NCBI GenBank assembly: GCA_022605955.1
Contig: JAKCOZ010000003.1
Span: 45,286,761-45,350,760 of the forward strand
Direction: 5' to 3'
Length of the DNA: 64,000 bases
DNA from: Rallus limicola
Lineage: Eukaryota; Chordata; Aves; Gruiformes; Rallidae
The notes beneath the pieces were generated by a model that worked only from the letters and a program-made list of their open reading frames with translations, ran no database searches and was not told the origin of the DNA. Of this stretch, positions 13,226 through 25,395 are shown one piece after another. The translations under genes were made by a program, and so were the position numbers. How positions within the stretch are numbered: the first letter of the stretch is position 1; every line of letters begins with the position of its first letter.

Positions 13226-14293
13226 AGTACCAACAAACTTAGAAGTTTCTTCCTTTATAGGTACAGGATTAGTTAAAATTCAAAAGGTGATAGGCAGGAT
13301 TTGAGAAAAACAGCCAGTAGCAACTGAAGGACATTTTCACCCAATTCTATTACTATATTGGTTTCATTTTTGCTTCTCAATACAGACAGATGCAAACCTT
13401 TTATGGAAATCTTTGTCAGCATTTCTACTTCCACAAAGACATCTGAGTTGTATTTCTTACATCCCTGAACTGGAACAATGTTTCTTTTGTGACTGAAACT
13501 CTGACAATTCTGATGCGGCAGAAGAGCCGAGAGGAAAGAGAAGCAGCAAATAGGCCAGAAGATTCTTCTTGCTTTAAATGAGCAGAGAAAAGTTAAGTGA
13601 AATTACACTTTCCAAGGTGCTGCTGTTTTCAACCTTTCATGGGATATTACTGGTATTAGAAAGCCGTCCACAAATGGATTTTTACTGTGTGAAATGCATG
13701 TACAGTCCTGTCATGCAAATTGTTTTCTTTCTTTTTCTAATGGAAGGGAAAAGGTAACAGAATGTTAGCCAAAATAACCACTGATATTACTGTTGAGAAA
13801 TGAAGCTTTGCAATAAGGTGGTGTAGTAATTAATTTGTTAGTTTCCAGTTCATTTTTGGATGAAGCTGTCAGCTACTCTTCAGTCAAATCAAGGTTCCAA
13901 TCCAGAGTCTAATATCTTTCTTGTAAACAGCTCCTAGAAACAGCATTTCTTCTTGAGGCTCCGTTTCTTGTCAAAATTGGCTTTGTCAGCTTCTGCACCA
14001 TATGAAGCCAACTAAGTGATGAATTCTTGGCTGAAGCATTTAAACGAATTGTAAAATGAATGTTTAGGAAGTTTTTTGTTTTGTTTTCTAGCATGCTCAC
14101 ATATGTCTGTGACCAGTCTTCCGTCTTGTAAGAATTGGAATGCATGAATGAGAAAAACTTAAAGAAGAACATGCTGAGGTTCGGAACTTGGAAGAATGCA
14201 TCCCTTGCTGTGTGTATCAAGTTAATTTATGCCTCCCTGTTTATCACCAGCCTTGGTAATTTGCCAAAATTATAATGCAAATTATTTGTTTCA
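13226..14293 (+). other. Intronic sequence, nothing recognised
   Basis: A minus-strand open frame of 103 codons lies at 13909-14220. It has no motif and unremarkable composition, and I do not support it as a gene. No repeat family is recognised. Confidence 0.5.
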
Positions 14294-14780
14294 CTAACTT
14301 TGGAAGGTTAGTGCTGCCCACACTGCCCTCGGCCTAGGGCAGATGTCACAGAGGCGCTGGGTCAGAGTGGTGGGCAGAGTGGCCAATACGGTGGGTGGGT
14401 GGGGAAGGGGCAGCATGGGGGCTTCCAAGTGGGATGGGAGGCAGAAGATGAGGTGGACAGCCCTGATGGCCCCCGCTGCATGCTCTGCTTGTGGGAGGAG
14501 GCTGTGCAGGCTGTGTGGTGGGCAGCAGTACCTGGGTCTGCGTGCCTGCCTACCAGTAGCTAGCAGGAGAAAACCAAGTGTGGCATCACACCCTCTTGGC
14601 GAGCTCATTGCCACCCTGCTCTCTACAGCCATTGGCCAGCAGGCCCTTCCCAAAAATCCTCCGCCCCAGCTCATGGCTGCTCCAGGAAGCGCACATGTAT
14701 GTCTGGGGGTTGGGAAACCGGCCTGCTTGCAGCTGCAGCGGGCAAGCAGTGATGTGGAAGCCAGAGAAGCCAAGCATACT
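14294..14780. other. GC-rich segment of unknown origin
   Basis: Sharply more GC-rich than the surrounding intron, with long open frames on both strands: + 14343-14951 (202 codons, running on into the adjacent inverted repeat) and - 14294-14821 (175 codons). No motif is recognisable in either. Opposed long frames in GC-rich DNA are expected by chance, so I do not call a gene. Because it directly abuts LTR-type sequence, it may be part of a retroviral or LTR element. Confidence 0.45.
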
Positions 14781-15516
14781 GCTGGTGGGTTAGGCCTGGC
14801 TGGAGGCCAGATGCCCACCAAAGTCAGTCTCTCACTCCCCTTTTCATCTGGACAGGGTAGAAAATATATGTTGAGAGGTTTAGGAGTCGAGATAAGGACA
14901 TGGAGAGATCATTCCGCAATCAGTGTCAAATACAGACTCAACACAGAATAAATGAAAAAAAGCTTGCTAATTTAGTACACTACACTGCACACAGAGTGAA
15001 ACCAGAGTTCGGTAATGATAAGCGTGACCAGCCCTACTGTGTTCGTGTTGGTCTTGGTCTCTGCAACAGTCTTCTATGGGAGGGACCCCACACTGGGGCA
15101 GAGGAAGGGTATGAGGAGTCCTGCTCAGAAGGAAAGAGCGACAGAGACAACAGGTGATGAACTGACCACAACTCTCATTCCCTTTCCCCTGTCCTGCTGG
15201 GGGGTGGTGTGACAGAAAATCAGAAGTAAAGTTCAACCTGGAAAGAAGATGAAGAAGGAAGAAGGTGAAGAAGGTATTTTAAGATTTGGTTTTACTTCTC
15301 CTTACTCTACTGTGATTTAATTGGTTATGAACTAAATTTATTTTCCCAAGTTGCATCAGTTTTGTCTGTGATGGTAACTGCTGAGTGATCTCTCACTATC
15401 CTTATCTCTACCCTTGAGCCTTTCGTTGTATTTTCTCTCCCTTGTCCAGCTGAGAAGGGGAGTCATGGAGTGGCTTTGGTGGGCACCTGATGTCCAGCTA
15501 GGGTCAGCCTACCACA
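14781..15516. mobile_element. Foldback structure made of two inverted LTR-type arms
   Basis: The left arm (about 14781-14955) and the right arm (about 15340-15516) are reverse complements of each other over roughly 175 bases, at about three-quarters identity by eye. Matching landmarks include 'gcccaccaaag' on the left against 'ctttggtgggc' on the right, and 'gagataagga' against 'tccttatctc'. The right part, from about 15060 to the terminal CCACA at 15516, reads as the 3' portion of a common avian LTR-like repeat in plus orientation. The left arm is the same repeat in minus orientation. It could be two independent insertions or one rearranged element. Confidence 0.7.
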
Positions 15517-17516
15517 TTTGCTCTGTCTGCTGTTGAACAAGAAGTAGTAGCCCAGACAGGTCTGTAAATGATCCACTAAAGCAATACTCCTGTTCCTGCA
15601 AGAGAAAAAAACCTTAATGCTATGAAAATTTGTACAGTTTACTTCGTATGCTGTTTTCTTCCAACATCAAATATAGATAAAGCCTGGAGGAGCAATGCTG
15701 GTTTCCTTCCTCAATTCTGTTCTCATACTTCTGGTTTGTATGATGTTCTAATGCTCAACTGATTTCCCAAACCTATGACACTACTGCAAGGCATGAGGTT
15801 TGAAAGCCCACAATAGCCTATGCTGTGGCTGACTTCTGAGCATGACCTAGAAGTTAAATTTAAGACTTCCTTGCCACTGCAATGACCGACATTATGAAAA
15901 TGCTGTTGCTGTCATAAAGTATGAGAGGGATGATCTTCTCTTCTAAAACCAGGATCTGGAAAATCATTCCTTGTAGGACTCTAGATACTGTCTTCTCATG
16001 TTTGTAAGTTAAGAGCCTACCAAGTAATGAGGGCTACTTTGGGGCATGTTGTTCATCCATCAGACAGGCAGACTTCACTATTTGTCCTCCTCAGAATACT
16101 TCATCTTGTAAAGTGTATTCCTGATAAATGGGCAATAAAAATAATTTGGTACACTTACAAGAAATTTTAAAAAATATTTTAGAAGATTCATACCCCCTTC
16201 TAACAAAATCTCACTTGCTGTATTTATAGAAAAGAACATAAAAGAGTTTCCCAGTTCTTCAGGAAGCTGCTATCCACAAACATGCAATGCATTAGACAAA
16301 AAAGGAAGAACGAGAAAGACAATTATCATCAGGCAGTAAGACACAAACCTGATTAATAGCAGCAACTTCATTTTAAACTTCCATGCAACTATATATGCAA
16401 TATTTGCATATTTCACTGAAGTGAAAACACAGAGACCAGATGAACAGTGGGAGCACATAGAAGGATATATGGCACACAAAGAGAAAAAATGCAAAGTCAG
16501 CAGACACATCAGAATGGTTCATTAAAGACACAGAACATACTTTGTGGCATACGTGGAATTGCCAAAAGGAAAACTACTGAATGAACTGGAATATTTACAT
16601 GATCCCCTTAACAATAAATATTTTCATCACACACATTTATCTGAGGTAAATCAGATGCCTTTAAGAAATATCTGAAAATACCTCTCAAGAACCTCAGTGT
16701 GGCTTGTGTTTATTCTTTAATTTATGGAATAGGAAAAAAAAGTCTAAATTTGTTCACCTTTATTGGCTGTGATATATGCTTTCTACAGAGAAACATCTTC
16801 ACAAAAAAGTAAACTTAGGCAACCATATGTCATCCAAAGAAAGAAGATTTGAAATGGAGCAAATTTGTTAAGCTTTTTAAACTTCTTACTAGTGCATCAT
16901 CTTTGCTTTGGTAAAGTTGCCTGTAATCACCTTCTGACTTAGACTGACGTTGTTTAGAAACTACTTTCAGTCTGTGCCACAGCTGGTTATGGAAAACAGT
17001 ATCCTAAAAAGGGGTAAACTTTGTGGGAAATCTTTAGGAAAAATTGGAGAATTTAACACTTTTATAGAACTAATTTATTTATCATTTCCTTTCTCAGTCT
17101 TGTTCTGCAAATATTAGGACCCAGAAGAACTCTGCAGAAGATGAACTGGAACCCAGGCTGTCAGATTTGCTTCATCTAAGAGTGAGGGACCCCACACATG
17201 CAGAAAAAGGAACAAATTAAAACCTCATTTTTCGACAGAAAGATTATATGTAAAAATAAAAAGCACAACAGTGCTTTAAAGAGTGAAAGACAGTCTAGTG
17301 TTTTGATAAGCTACAACAGTACTAAGCAAATGCTGTCTTAGTATAAATCCTACTAGAATATGACTTTAAAAATGAAAAATTGTTACTTTATCGTCTTCAG
17401 TACCTGAAAAAAGATCCCATCAGAGAAAGCCCAGTAAAAATAGAAGCAGTTACATTTTAAAAACTAATTTTCTGAGTGAAAATTGCATTGACCCTCCTGC
17501 AGTCATGCAAAACAGG
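15517..17516 (+). other. Intronic sequence, nothing recognised
   Basis: AT-rich intron. A short pyrimidine-rich stretch borders the LTR-type element. A 79-codon minus-strand open frame at 16270-16509 is hydrophobic but has no recognisable family. No repeat is called. Confidence 0.5.
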
Positions 17517-17580
17517 TGTGGTGGGTTGACCTGGAAGCCTGGTTTCTACCAGTTCATCACATGTTGTCTCTAACAACATT
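17517..17580 (-). mobile_element. Deleted relative of the 14.8-15.5 kb LTR-type repeat
   Basis: It begins TGTGGTGGGTTGACC, matching the reverse complement of the CCACA terminus at 15516. After about 20 bases it jumps to 'agttcatcacatgttgtctct', which corresponds in reverse complement to the block at about 15145-15165. The piece is short and worn, and its right end is unclear. Confidence 0.55.
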
Positions 17581-20500
17581 TTTTTTTTATATAATAGCCT
17601 TTATCCCCCTCCAAATTATGGAGGAAAAAAGATTGATGAAAAATAAATAGAAGAATATAGAAGAGGAAAGACAGCATAACTTTAGCTACCGCCTGCCATT
17701 TATGCTATTTCTTAAGCCTAGCTCTCTGGGAGTGAATGGCCTGTGATAATGAGATCTGTCATCCTGACCTGTGAACTTCTAGTCTTCATTATATGATGGA
17801 GAAATCCCAAGCTCCATCTGGGACTATTAGCCCTCGGGAGTCTATCATAAAATGGGTTGCTACAAGGCTAGAGACTTAATGCTCTGAAAAGACTTAACAC
17901 ATAGTTTGTCTTGTGTCCTAAACAAGAGCTTAATAATGAACACTAGTGCAGCTTTTTTTACCCCCACAAAAATGGTGTTCAGAAACTTAGAAGAGAAAAG
18001 CAGGGAGAACACTTTTAGGAACCTTTGTTTTACTTTCTTTTCCATTTCACCACCTGGGCTAATAACTGAGGACAGCTGACTGAGAACAGCAGACTGACTC
18101 TGCAACAGCTGCTACTGATGCACACCACTAGCTTGTCTCTAATTAGAACAAAAGACTTTCTCAGCAGCACTAAATCTGTAGTAACTTAAAAAGTAATGAT
18201 GAGAGCACAGAATGAACAAATTTCCCACTGTTTGTTCTTGCTCTGCCTGTTTTTAAGGTTCTTTTTGCACCTTCTGAACACTTCCACTGTTAAAATAAAT
18301 GCTTGGGAAAAAAAATTCTGCTGGTCATTTCATAGCAACAGCTATTACCCAGATGTTTTCTATTGGAGTTGCATTTCTGCCTTGGTATGATTTCATACTA
18401 TGCTTTTCCACGTCTAAGAAATATAATTCCATGCAATTCTTCTGTAATGTAAATTCAGGTGCATTTTTTTTTATTTTTAAGCTATTTTGATATTTAACAG
18501 GAAACAATTCTGTTGCTACCTTTGAAATGGCAACTTCCCAGTGATAGGAAAAACAGCACACTGGTCATTTGTTTATCGTAATGGAGATGCTGTGTGACTC
18601 TTTTAAGTTTCCTTAGATGACTATAATTGTAGTCTAACTAGCAAAAGACACAAATAAAAATGCCTAGGTTTAAGACAGTATTTGACATCATATCTCTATT
18701 CTATGTATTTCTGCTGAGGAACATAATCTTGGCATCTTCAGGGTAGCTATAATTATCTGTACAAGACTTAATCTTACAAAGGATACAGGACTTGAAGGTG
18801 ACTTGTGCCAGTGAGGCATTCCAGGGCATGGACTGTGTCCCACTTTGGGATTGTGTCATATGCGTATTGCCCATACTTAAAGACTATAACAAGGAGCTGA
18901 CCACAAAGCACTGCCACTAAGGAGAATGGGGGAAAATAATTTTGCAGTGCATAGAAAATGTTAATGGTCTATTTACTTTTTAAATTTTTGAAGTAGAAGC
19001 AAATCACAAAAAACTTTGGAAAAACTTATGTATCTGTGAAAGGATTTTTTTTTTGTGCATGATAGGCTTCTGTTATCTTTTAAGTTAGCTATTTAAGCTC
19101 TGCTTCTACACTCTCTGGTCAATGGGTACTCTTTCATTCTTTATCACTTATTTGCATATTTACCTTTGAACAAGCAGCCGCTCTTGAGTCCACCATCTTT
19201 CCTTTACATTCTCCTCTCCCTGGGACCTAGCCCTACTCTTTGTTCACTTTCCCTGACTTATCAATGTCTCAGTCAAAATTTTGAGGCACCTCTGGTTTTG
19301 ATGAGAAGGGCCATTATTAAAATAACTGTAGTTGTTTGTTTTTGATGACTAATTTGATTAAAAACTTGCAAATAAGCCAGGTATTTCTTAGATCTACTTT
19401 TGGTGATAAACCTTCTATAGTCTATTTCTAGGTTTTTAGTATGGTAACTGAAGCATGCAGTATATACAATTGCCTGTGTTAATGATGCATTCTGCTAGTT
19501 CCAGAAATACATAATCACTTATAAATAGGTAAAACTAATTCATTATCTATTAGCAATGGATTCAGAAGCATAAAGTGATGCTTCTTTACATAGCTGAACT
19601 CCCCACCTACCCCCCAAAAAAATGCTTATTATTTGGTATGTTGGCCCCAGAAGGGTCGCTTCTTACAGTATTCCTTACATTCATGATAAGTAGGTTTACC
19701 TTTTCAGAGTATATTCTTTAAAATGAAATATTCCTGCAGGAAGATGCCTGCTCCCTGTGCATCCCCTAAGTAGCTGAGGAGTGTTGCGTGGAGTCCTAGA
19801 AAGCAGCTTTTTTGCCATCTGAGCAGAAACTTGATTTTCTCACAAACAGTATTTTGTGTTGGGGTAAATGTAGCTTCTGTTGTGCCTCTGAACAGATCCC
19901 ACACTCCTGGTCTTTCTCTAAATGTGGGAAGTGGAAAAGCAGCCCTGAAAAAGAGACAGTTATGTTTGTTGGAGACAAGCTGCAAAAGCCAGAGAAAAAG
20001 CAGGAAAGAGGGTTGTTTAGAGATGTAAATTTATGCGTCCTTTAGCAGGGTGGCCACACGGTTTACTTTGTTACAGTAAGGAATGTGAAGACTGAAAGAC
20101 TCCTCAAGGTGGGACAACCTTTTGTATAGGAATGTTGTGGTTCTGGTATTAATGACAATTTCTGAAACCTGACCCAAGACTGCTGTGTCCGCCACCAAGA
20201 GGGTGTAAGAGTTTGCTCATTAAAGTTGTCTTCAATCCACCACAATTGCAGTCCATGCTTTTCAACATGCCACATCTAAATCCTTGCATAATGATGTTCA
20301 CAGAGACTGAATTCTGTATGGGATCTCTGGAGCTTAGAACAAAACAAAATGGAAATGCCTCTGTTCCTACAAGTGAAGAGGGTTATTTTTTTTTTGTCTG
20401 GACATGGATGAATGCAGGAATAAGGAACAGAAAAAGCACTCTGGAGAGTTTTTCTGCAATCAGAGCAGATAAAAATGGATGAAAATGGAGAATAAAGTCC

Positions 20501-22069
20501 ATGTTCTAAAGATGAGCAAACATTTGTATACTCATTTCTGATAAATTTAATAATGTTTGTTGGTCTGTGATTTTTACTGTAACACAGGACACAGGGTGTG
20601 CAGTCAAATGCAGTGTTTTTACAAAATTTTAAATTCTGTTTTACAATATCTGTTTGCTGCTGATAGTGAGACGCATCCTGATTGAGTAGACGTTCAAGTA
20701 CTTTTGTGATCATTGCAACACAGGAATTAGTTCTTATGTCCCAACTGTATTGCTGAAATTGCAGTAATATCAGCTTTCAAACTTTCAAGCTTTTTCTTTT
20801 CTATCTTTCCCAAATTGATTTTGAAAACAAATGTCCCCTAATCTCATAGCTCTTTTAGACATAAGGATTTCATCAAGTTGTCATAGAAGTTAATGGTTAA
20901 ATTCTTACTGACTTCCTTTAGGATGGCGTTCTGTCACGTATTCAGAAAGTCACCAAGGATGGACCATTGGGAAAGCATCATGCTGTCATTTATTAGAAAC
21001 CCAGAAAAAACAATCACAGGCCCTGGTCTTGCAATTATTTGTATAGACTGAAGGTTACATCCATGCAGAGTCTCAGCGAAAGTTAATGGTGTCTCATGCT
21101 GGCGCAACAATCTGCTCATCTGCTATAATTGCAGGATTGAGATCATAACTTGTAAATTACAACATTGATGGGCCTAACTGAAATACTAATTCTACCTCTG
21201 AAACTCTGGGGGGACTTCATCCCATCTTTACCCAGAAAGCTATGCAGGAGTTATTTGTTCAGTGTATAGATGGCAGTGATGTTTTGGAGGCAAGCGGCTC
21301 TATTTTTGGAAGCTTTCTCACTGCATTATTAGACTACTCTGAGACATACTAGTATTTCAAACTTTCTGAAGTTATTTAACCTAATCAATGTATGTAGGAT
21401 ATAATTGACCTCTTTGCTGTAGGAGGCAACACAGGAAAGAAATTACATAATTCTGCATGTCTCTGTTCTTTAGTGACAGCCTGTCATTTCCTGTACTCTG
21501 CTAGAGGTTATGAATAGACAATGCATGTAGGCTGAACATAGTTGCTTGGAAACCATCTTTTTTACTTTCTTAAAGGTAATCACTTCTCTTCAGAAAAACA
21601 TTGATTAGTTTAATTTCTTTTGATGTTGAAGCAATAAATTTGCCGGTAACTCCTCCGAGTATCTCAGAGGGGATAATAGAGGGGAGGCTATTTAAAAGTT
21701 CAAACTATTAATTTCCTTAGACTTTGTAAGGCAAATCATCTAATAAATGTTAGTGTGGACATGGCGTAATAATTTTATTTTTTCATTCGTTAAGAGATTA
21801 TATGTAACATACATTAAACTTTGAAAGTATACTCTGGATTGTTTTTGTGATACAGGAGTGAAATGTTTGCAAATTTGGTGCAAGAGTGAAACATTTGCAA
21901 ATTCAACACCCTTGTGGTTAAAAACCAAGTTTGTTCACCAGTTAACTACATGAACACTATTATGACTGCAAAGCCGCAGACACATCGGTGTTTTATATGC
22001 TATACAACCTGTGCCATTGTCTGGTTTTCATAGTTTTTGGAACTCCCCATTAAGAATGCTGATTCCATG
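17581..22069 (+). other. Intronic sequence, no element named
   Basis: 4.5 kb of intron. 19700-20280 is moderately less AT-rich, with opposed open frames (+ 19812-20045, - 19704-19985). Near 20218 an ATTAAAG lies before a CCACAA stretch and could be the end of a worn LTR. 20276-20713 has a 145-codon minus-strand frame with no recognisable motif. None is supported as a gene. Confidence 0.45.
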
Positions 22070-22960
22070 ACCGAAAGGTCTGTTCTTTCTGCTGAGGTGG
22101 CCTAGTCCTCCCCGGCACTACTGGTGGTGCCAGTGCATAAGCTGCAGCAGTTCCTCAAGGACGCCACTCCCAGGAGTGACTGCTTGTCACAGCGTGGCCT
22201 CTCCCCGTGCTCCGCCTGGGGTTTCCTGCCAAAGGCAGTCATGGGCCATTCCCGTCAAATTTGGATAGACATCCATTTGTGTAATGCAGTCCTTGATGGC
22301 AAAGTGGGCACACACCTGCACCTTCACCTTTATCTACATTTGTCTTAGGGCATTTTTTTTGGAAATGCCCACACTGACCACAGGAATAACATTGCTGTGA
22401 TCTGACTGACGCTGCTGCGAACGCCTTGGCAAGCAAAGACAACATGTGCTGCCTAGAACCTATATCCATACATGCTGTGATCATATCATCAACACTGGGG
22501 TTTTTCAAGGCCTGCAAAACCTTTTGACAGTCCGAACTAGCATTTTCAGTTTCAAGTTGCTTCAAAATATAATCCTGAGCAGGCTCATTCTCTACTTGCT
22601 TCTGTAAGGCATCATTAAGTCTGTCCAAACATTTAATGAATGTCTCCCATGGTTCCTGCTTTATACATGCTACAATCGCCTTCTCCCATCAACAAAGTCA
22701 CATCAACAACTCACAGAGGGTGACTCTGACCCAGCGCCTGTGTCGTGGACACAGGGACAGCCTGATTTTCTGCAGCCTGAGATCGAGCAAGCTGACTCAT
22801 TTTTGATTCCCACATAGCGTCTTGCATGTCAGTCATAATAAGCTGAAACATGGTTTTAAAATCGCATGGGGTAAAACAGAACTATCACTAAGAGACTGTA
22901 TCAAATCGGTGGTATATGGAGCACCAAGTCCATGATCAGTTACCATACACCTGAGGTCTT
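22070..22960 (-). pseudogene. Endogenous retrovirus class II-type gag remnant (capsid and nucleocapsid)
   Basis: Gag forms the retroviral core, and its nucleocapsid part binds genomic RNA. On the minus strand, from about 22920 down to 22850, a capsid-like segment is readable. The frame around 22675-22620 contains a major-homology-region pattern (Gln, Glu-Pro-Trp, Phe-Ile, Arg-Leu). In the 129-codon open frame 22239-22628, two nucleocapsid zinc knuckles of form C-x2-C-x4-H-x4-C follow: residues 80-93 (22350-22391) and 107-120 (22269-22310). Two knuckles and this layout suggest an alpha/betaretrovirus-like lineage, unlike the ERV-L remnants nearby. The frame is interrupted by stops upstream, and neither LTRs nor pol is seen next to it. 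It is a broken, non-functional relic; the class assignment is inferred. Confidence 0.8.
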
Positions 22961-24125
22961 TTGTAAGGTTATAAGAAAGACCCTACCATTGTGGTTCTTG
23001 TTCAGGAGCATATATTCACACAGAACATATAGGAGTAAACTCCTGGACATAAAGCAAAATAATTTTACTAGGGTGCAGAAAACAGACTGCAATAAAACTT
23101 TGCCAGTTTGTACTATCTAAGGAATGCAATCAGAGTATTTAGAGAATATGTTTGTGACATGTAAATCAATAGAAATAAATTTTTTTTTTCATTAAATTTG
23201 TATCTCTGGAAACTAACTTTCTGCAAAGAATTTTGCTAAGTTACCATTGTCTAGAAATAAAATTCTCTCACTGCTCTCACAGTGGCTCCCTTAGGGGTTA
23301 CTACATGAGATAGAAGTAATATTTTTGCTGAGTAGCTTCATTGTAGTGTGGACCATGGAATTTATACTCTCACATTGATCACCAGAAAGGTAATTGTGAA
23401 TAAAAGTAAATCTGTGTCAGAGACAGATAAATTGGTTTCTTGCTCCTTGCTTCTGGCTACTTATAGTTTGAATACTTATCTTTTGACATTTTTGTTGTTT
23501 TGAACATGTATTACCTTGCCATTCCCTGATATTAATTGTTCCCACTCACTAATCAGCTGATGCACTCTTTAAAAGATGAAAGGAAGGTGAAAGTTCATGT
23601 CTTTCCACAAAGTATAACCCACATTTACAGACAATTTTTAACTACTTTTATTACCCTTATGTCTATGAATCATTTAGTACTGCAAAAATGGGCATTTTGG
23701 AAAAAGGTGGCAGTTATTCATAATGTTTAGTAGTGGTCATGACAAATCCATGAGTGTCCAGATTTCAAAGGATTTCTAAAGACTGTTCCAGAAGATCATT
23801 ATTTCCAAGATTGCTCTTTTCCTGTAATAAATCCAGCGCTGTGTGAGGACTAACTGGGAGGCAGAGAAAAGTATAATCTTGAAATGGCTGTTTATGCTTG
23901 TGCAATATACAAAGTAAAGTTAGGAGCTCTTTCTGCAATAGCTAATACCGAAAAACACACTGCTAAATTTTGAGGGATTGTGAAAGAGTTCCTGGGGTAT
24001 CCAGAAGTTTATACTGCAAAAATGCAACTATACCTGATCAGCTGTCCCTGACACAATATGCAATGTGTGACAAGTAGACTGAAGATTAAAAACTTCTGAA
24101 CCGACAAGTCATGTACTAGTGTTTA
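22961..24125 (+). other. Intronic sequence, nothing recognised
   Basis: AT-rich, without a recognisable repeat or exon. The ends of the gag relic's parent element may lie here, but I cannot see LTR termini. Confidence 0.45.
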
Positions 24126-24828
24126 TTGCAAACTGCATGTGAGTTCTGTAGAATGTGCTTTGAAACCTTCTGTCTGATCTCTAGTGCATTTTCCAGTTCT
24201 TCCTGGACTCCTTCCTGCAATTCTGGGCAGCCCACTGCCAGGTTAGAAGGCATGCCGGGTACCTGTATGGTATCACTCAGAGTCATCTCTAACAGAAACC
24301 AACCTCCCAGCTCTTAAGCAGCTGCAGGTTCTGTCCTGGTACATTTGGTTCCAGAGCTCCTAAGAGCACACATGCACATCCTGCAGATTCCCTCAGGACT
24401 CTGGACCTCCAGCTGGAGCACTGCCTTTGTGTGGGGTGTTGGCTGTGAGGGCTGCTGTAGGTCCTGCTCGACAGCTGGGCCATGGGCACCAGTGAAGGCT
24501 ATCAGCTGATTCCTTAACCTTCCCTGACCCCCTTCTTCAGGTAACCCGTTCTAGCTGGAGTCATGCTGGCTGTCTGGGGGAAGCCGAAGAGTGGGAGGTC
24601 TTTGACTGTGCAGTGTCTCTGGGGAAGCTGGGGAGGAGAGAGGGGCAGAAAAGGAAGTCTCTGGGGCTGGCTATGTCACCAGGCTGCTTCTCCTGCTACT
24701 TCTCAGCATGCAAGAAGATCCTTTGGGAGGCCCTCACCTACCCTCTCCTCTCCCACCGCTTTCTGGCCCTTTCCTTGCTTTTCTGTTCCTAGTGCCAGGA
24801 AAGCTCTGAACACCTCTCTTGGCAGGTC
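24126..24828 (+). other. Upstream region of the RING ORF
   Basis: GC content rises steadily toward the RING ORF. Two possible 3' splice sites lie just upstream of its ATG: a pyrimidine-rich run ending TTCCTAG near 24792, and CTCTTGGCAG ending at 24825. A further CTTCTTCAGGTAAC near 24533-24545 could be acceptor- or donor-like. No TATA box is obvious. The stretch may hold 5' untranslated sequence or an intron, but this is inferred. Confidence 0.35.
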
Positions 24829-25395
24829 ATGGCGACGGGAGCTCAGGAGGCGGCGGAGCAGGGCACCTCTACCACTGCGGCCGCCACCAGCCAGCTGCAG
24901 CGGGCAGGGCAGATGGAAGCTGCAGCAAACAGCTGGTGCTCCATCTGCCTGGGGGACATCACCAACACGGTCTGCATCGAAGGATGCTTCCATACCTTCT
25001 GCTTTGATTGCATCTGTCGGTGGGCTGCCATGAGAGCCACATGCCTGATCTGCAGGTGGCTTTTCCATCGCATCCTGAACATGGTGAGGGCAGGTGACAA
25101 CTACATGGTTGACTCATCCACCTGCTGGCAGAGGACCATGGCCAGGGAGTGGGTGCACAGCAGATCCCTGCAGCTGCACTACCCCCTGTGCCCCAGACCC
25201 ACCATCGAGGAGCAGGCAGCTGGCAGAAGATGGTCTGTGGGGAGGCACCAAGGTGAGTGGGGTGATGCAGCTCCGGGGCATCCCAACACCTCTGCTCCGC
25301 AAGCTGAATGGGAGTGCCCAGCCAGCCCTGTGAATGAAGCCATCCTCCACTACAGCCTGGTGGCTTTGAGAAGACGGCTGATTACATTATTGTAA
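24829..25395 (+). CDS. RING-finger protein, TOPORS-like (putative E3 ubiquitin ligase)
   Basis: An intact 188-codon ORF. Residues 1-33 are Ala/Gln/Thr-rich and likely disordered. A complete C3HC4 RING follows: Cys37, Cys40, Cys53, His55, Cys58, Cys61, Cys72, Cys75, with Trp65 and a basic helix after the last pair. RING domains bind two zinc ions and recruit E2 enzymes. The block after the RING (residues 76-92, ending VRAGDNY) resembles TOPORS, but the protein is far shorter than TOPORS at about 1,000 residues. Short TOPORS-like proteins are annotated in bird genomes. The ATG has G at -3 and +4, and it sits three bases after a CAG acceptor-like site, so a 5' exon is possible. The C-terminal part (about 95-188) has no recognised domain. 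The ORF lies in the GLIS3 intron on the same strand, just before an LTR. All eight zinc ligands are kept, which argues against a long-dead pseudogene. Expression is unknown. Confidence 0.65.
   Translation: MATGAQEAAEQGTSTTAAATSQLQRAGQMEAAANSWCSICLGDITNTVCIEGCFHTFCFDCICRWAAMRATCLICRWLFHRILNMVRAGDNYMVDSSTCWQRTMAREWVHSRSLQLHYPLCPRPTIEEQAAGRRWSVGRHQGEWGDAAPGHPNTSAPQAEWECPASPVNEAILHYSLVALRRRLITLL

Noticed and set aside
14343..14951. 202-codon open frame on the plus strand
   Set aside because: Runs from a GC-rich block across the edge of an LTR-type inverted repeat and is opposed by a 175-codon frame; explained by composition.
20276..20713. 145-codon open frame on the minus strand
   Set aside because: Cysteine-rich by eye but without ordered zinc-finger spacing; no splice or promoter context.
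24703..25068. 121-codon minus-strand frame opposite the RING ORF
   Set aside because: Shadow of the RING coding sequence; no independent features.
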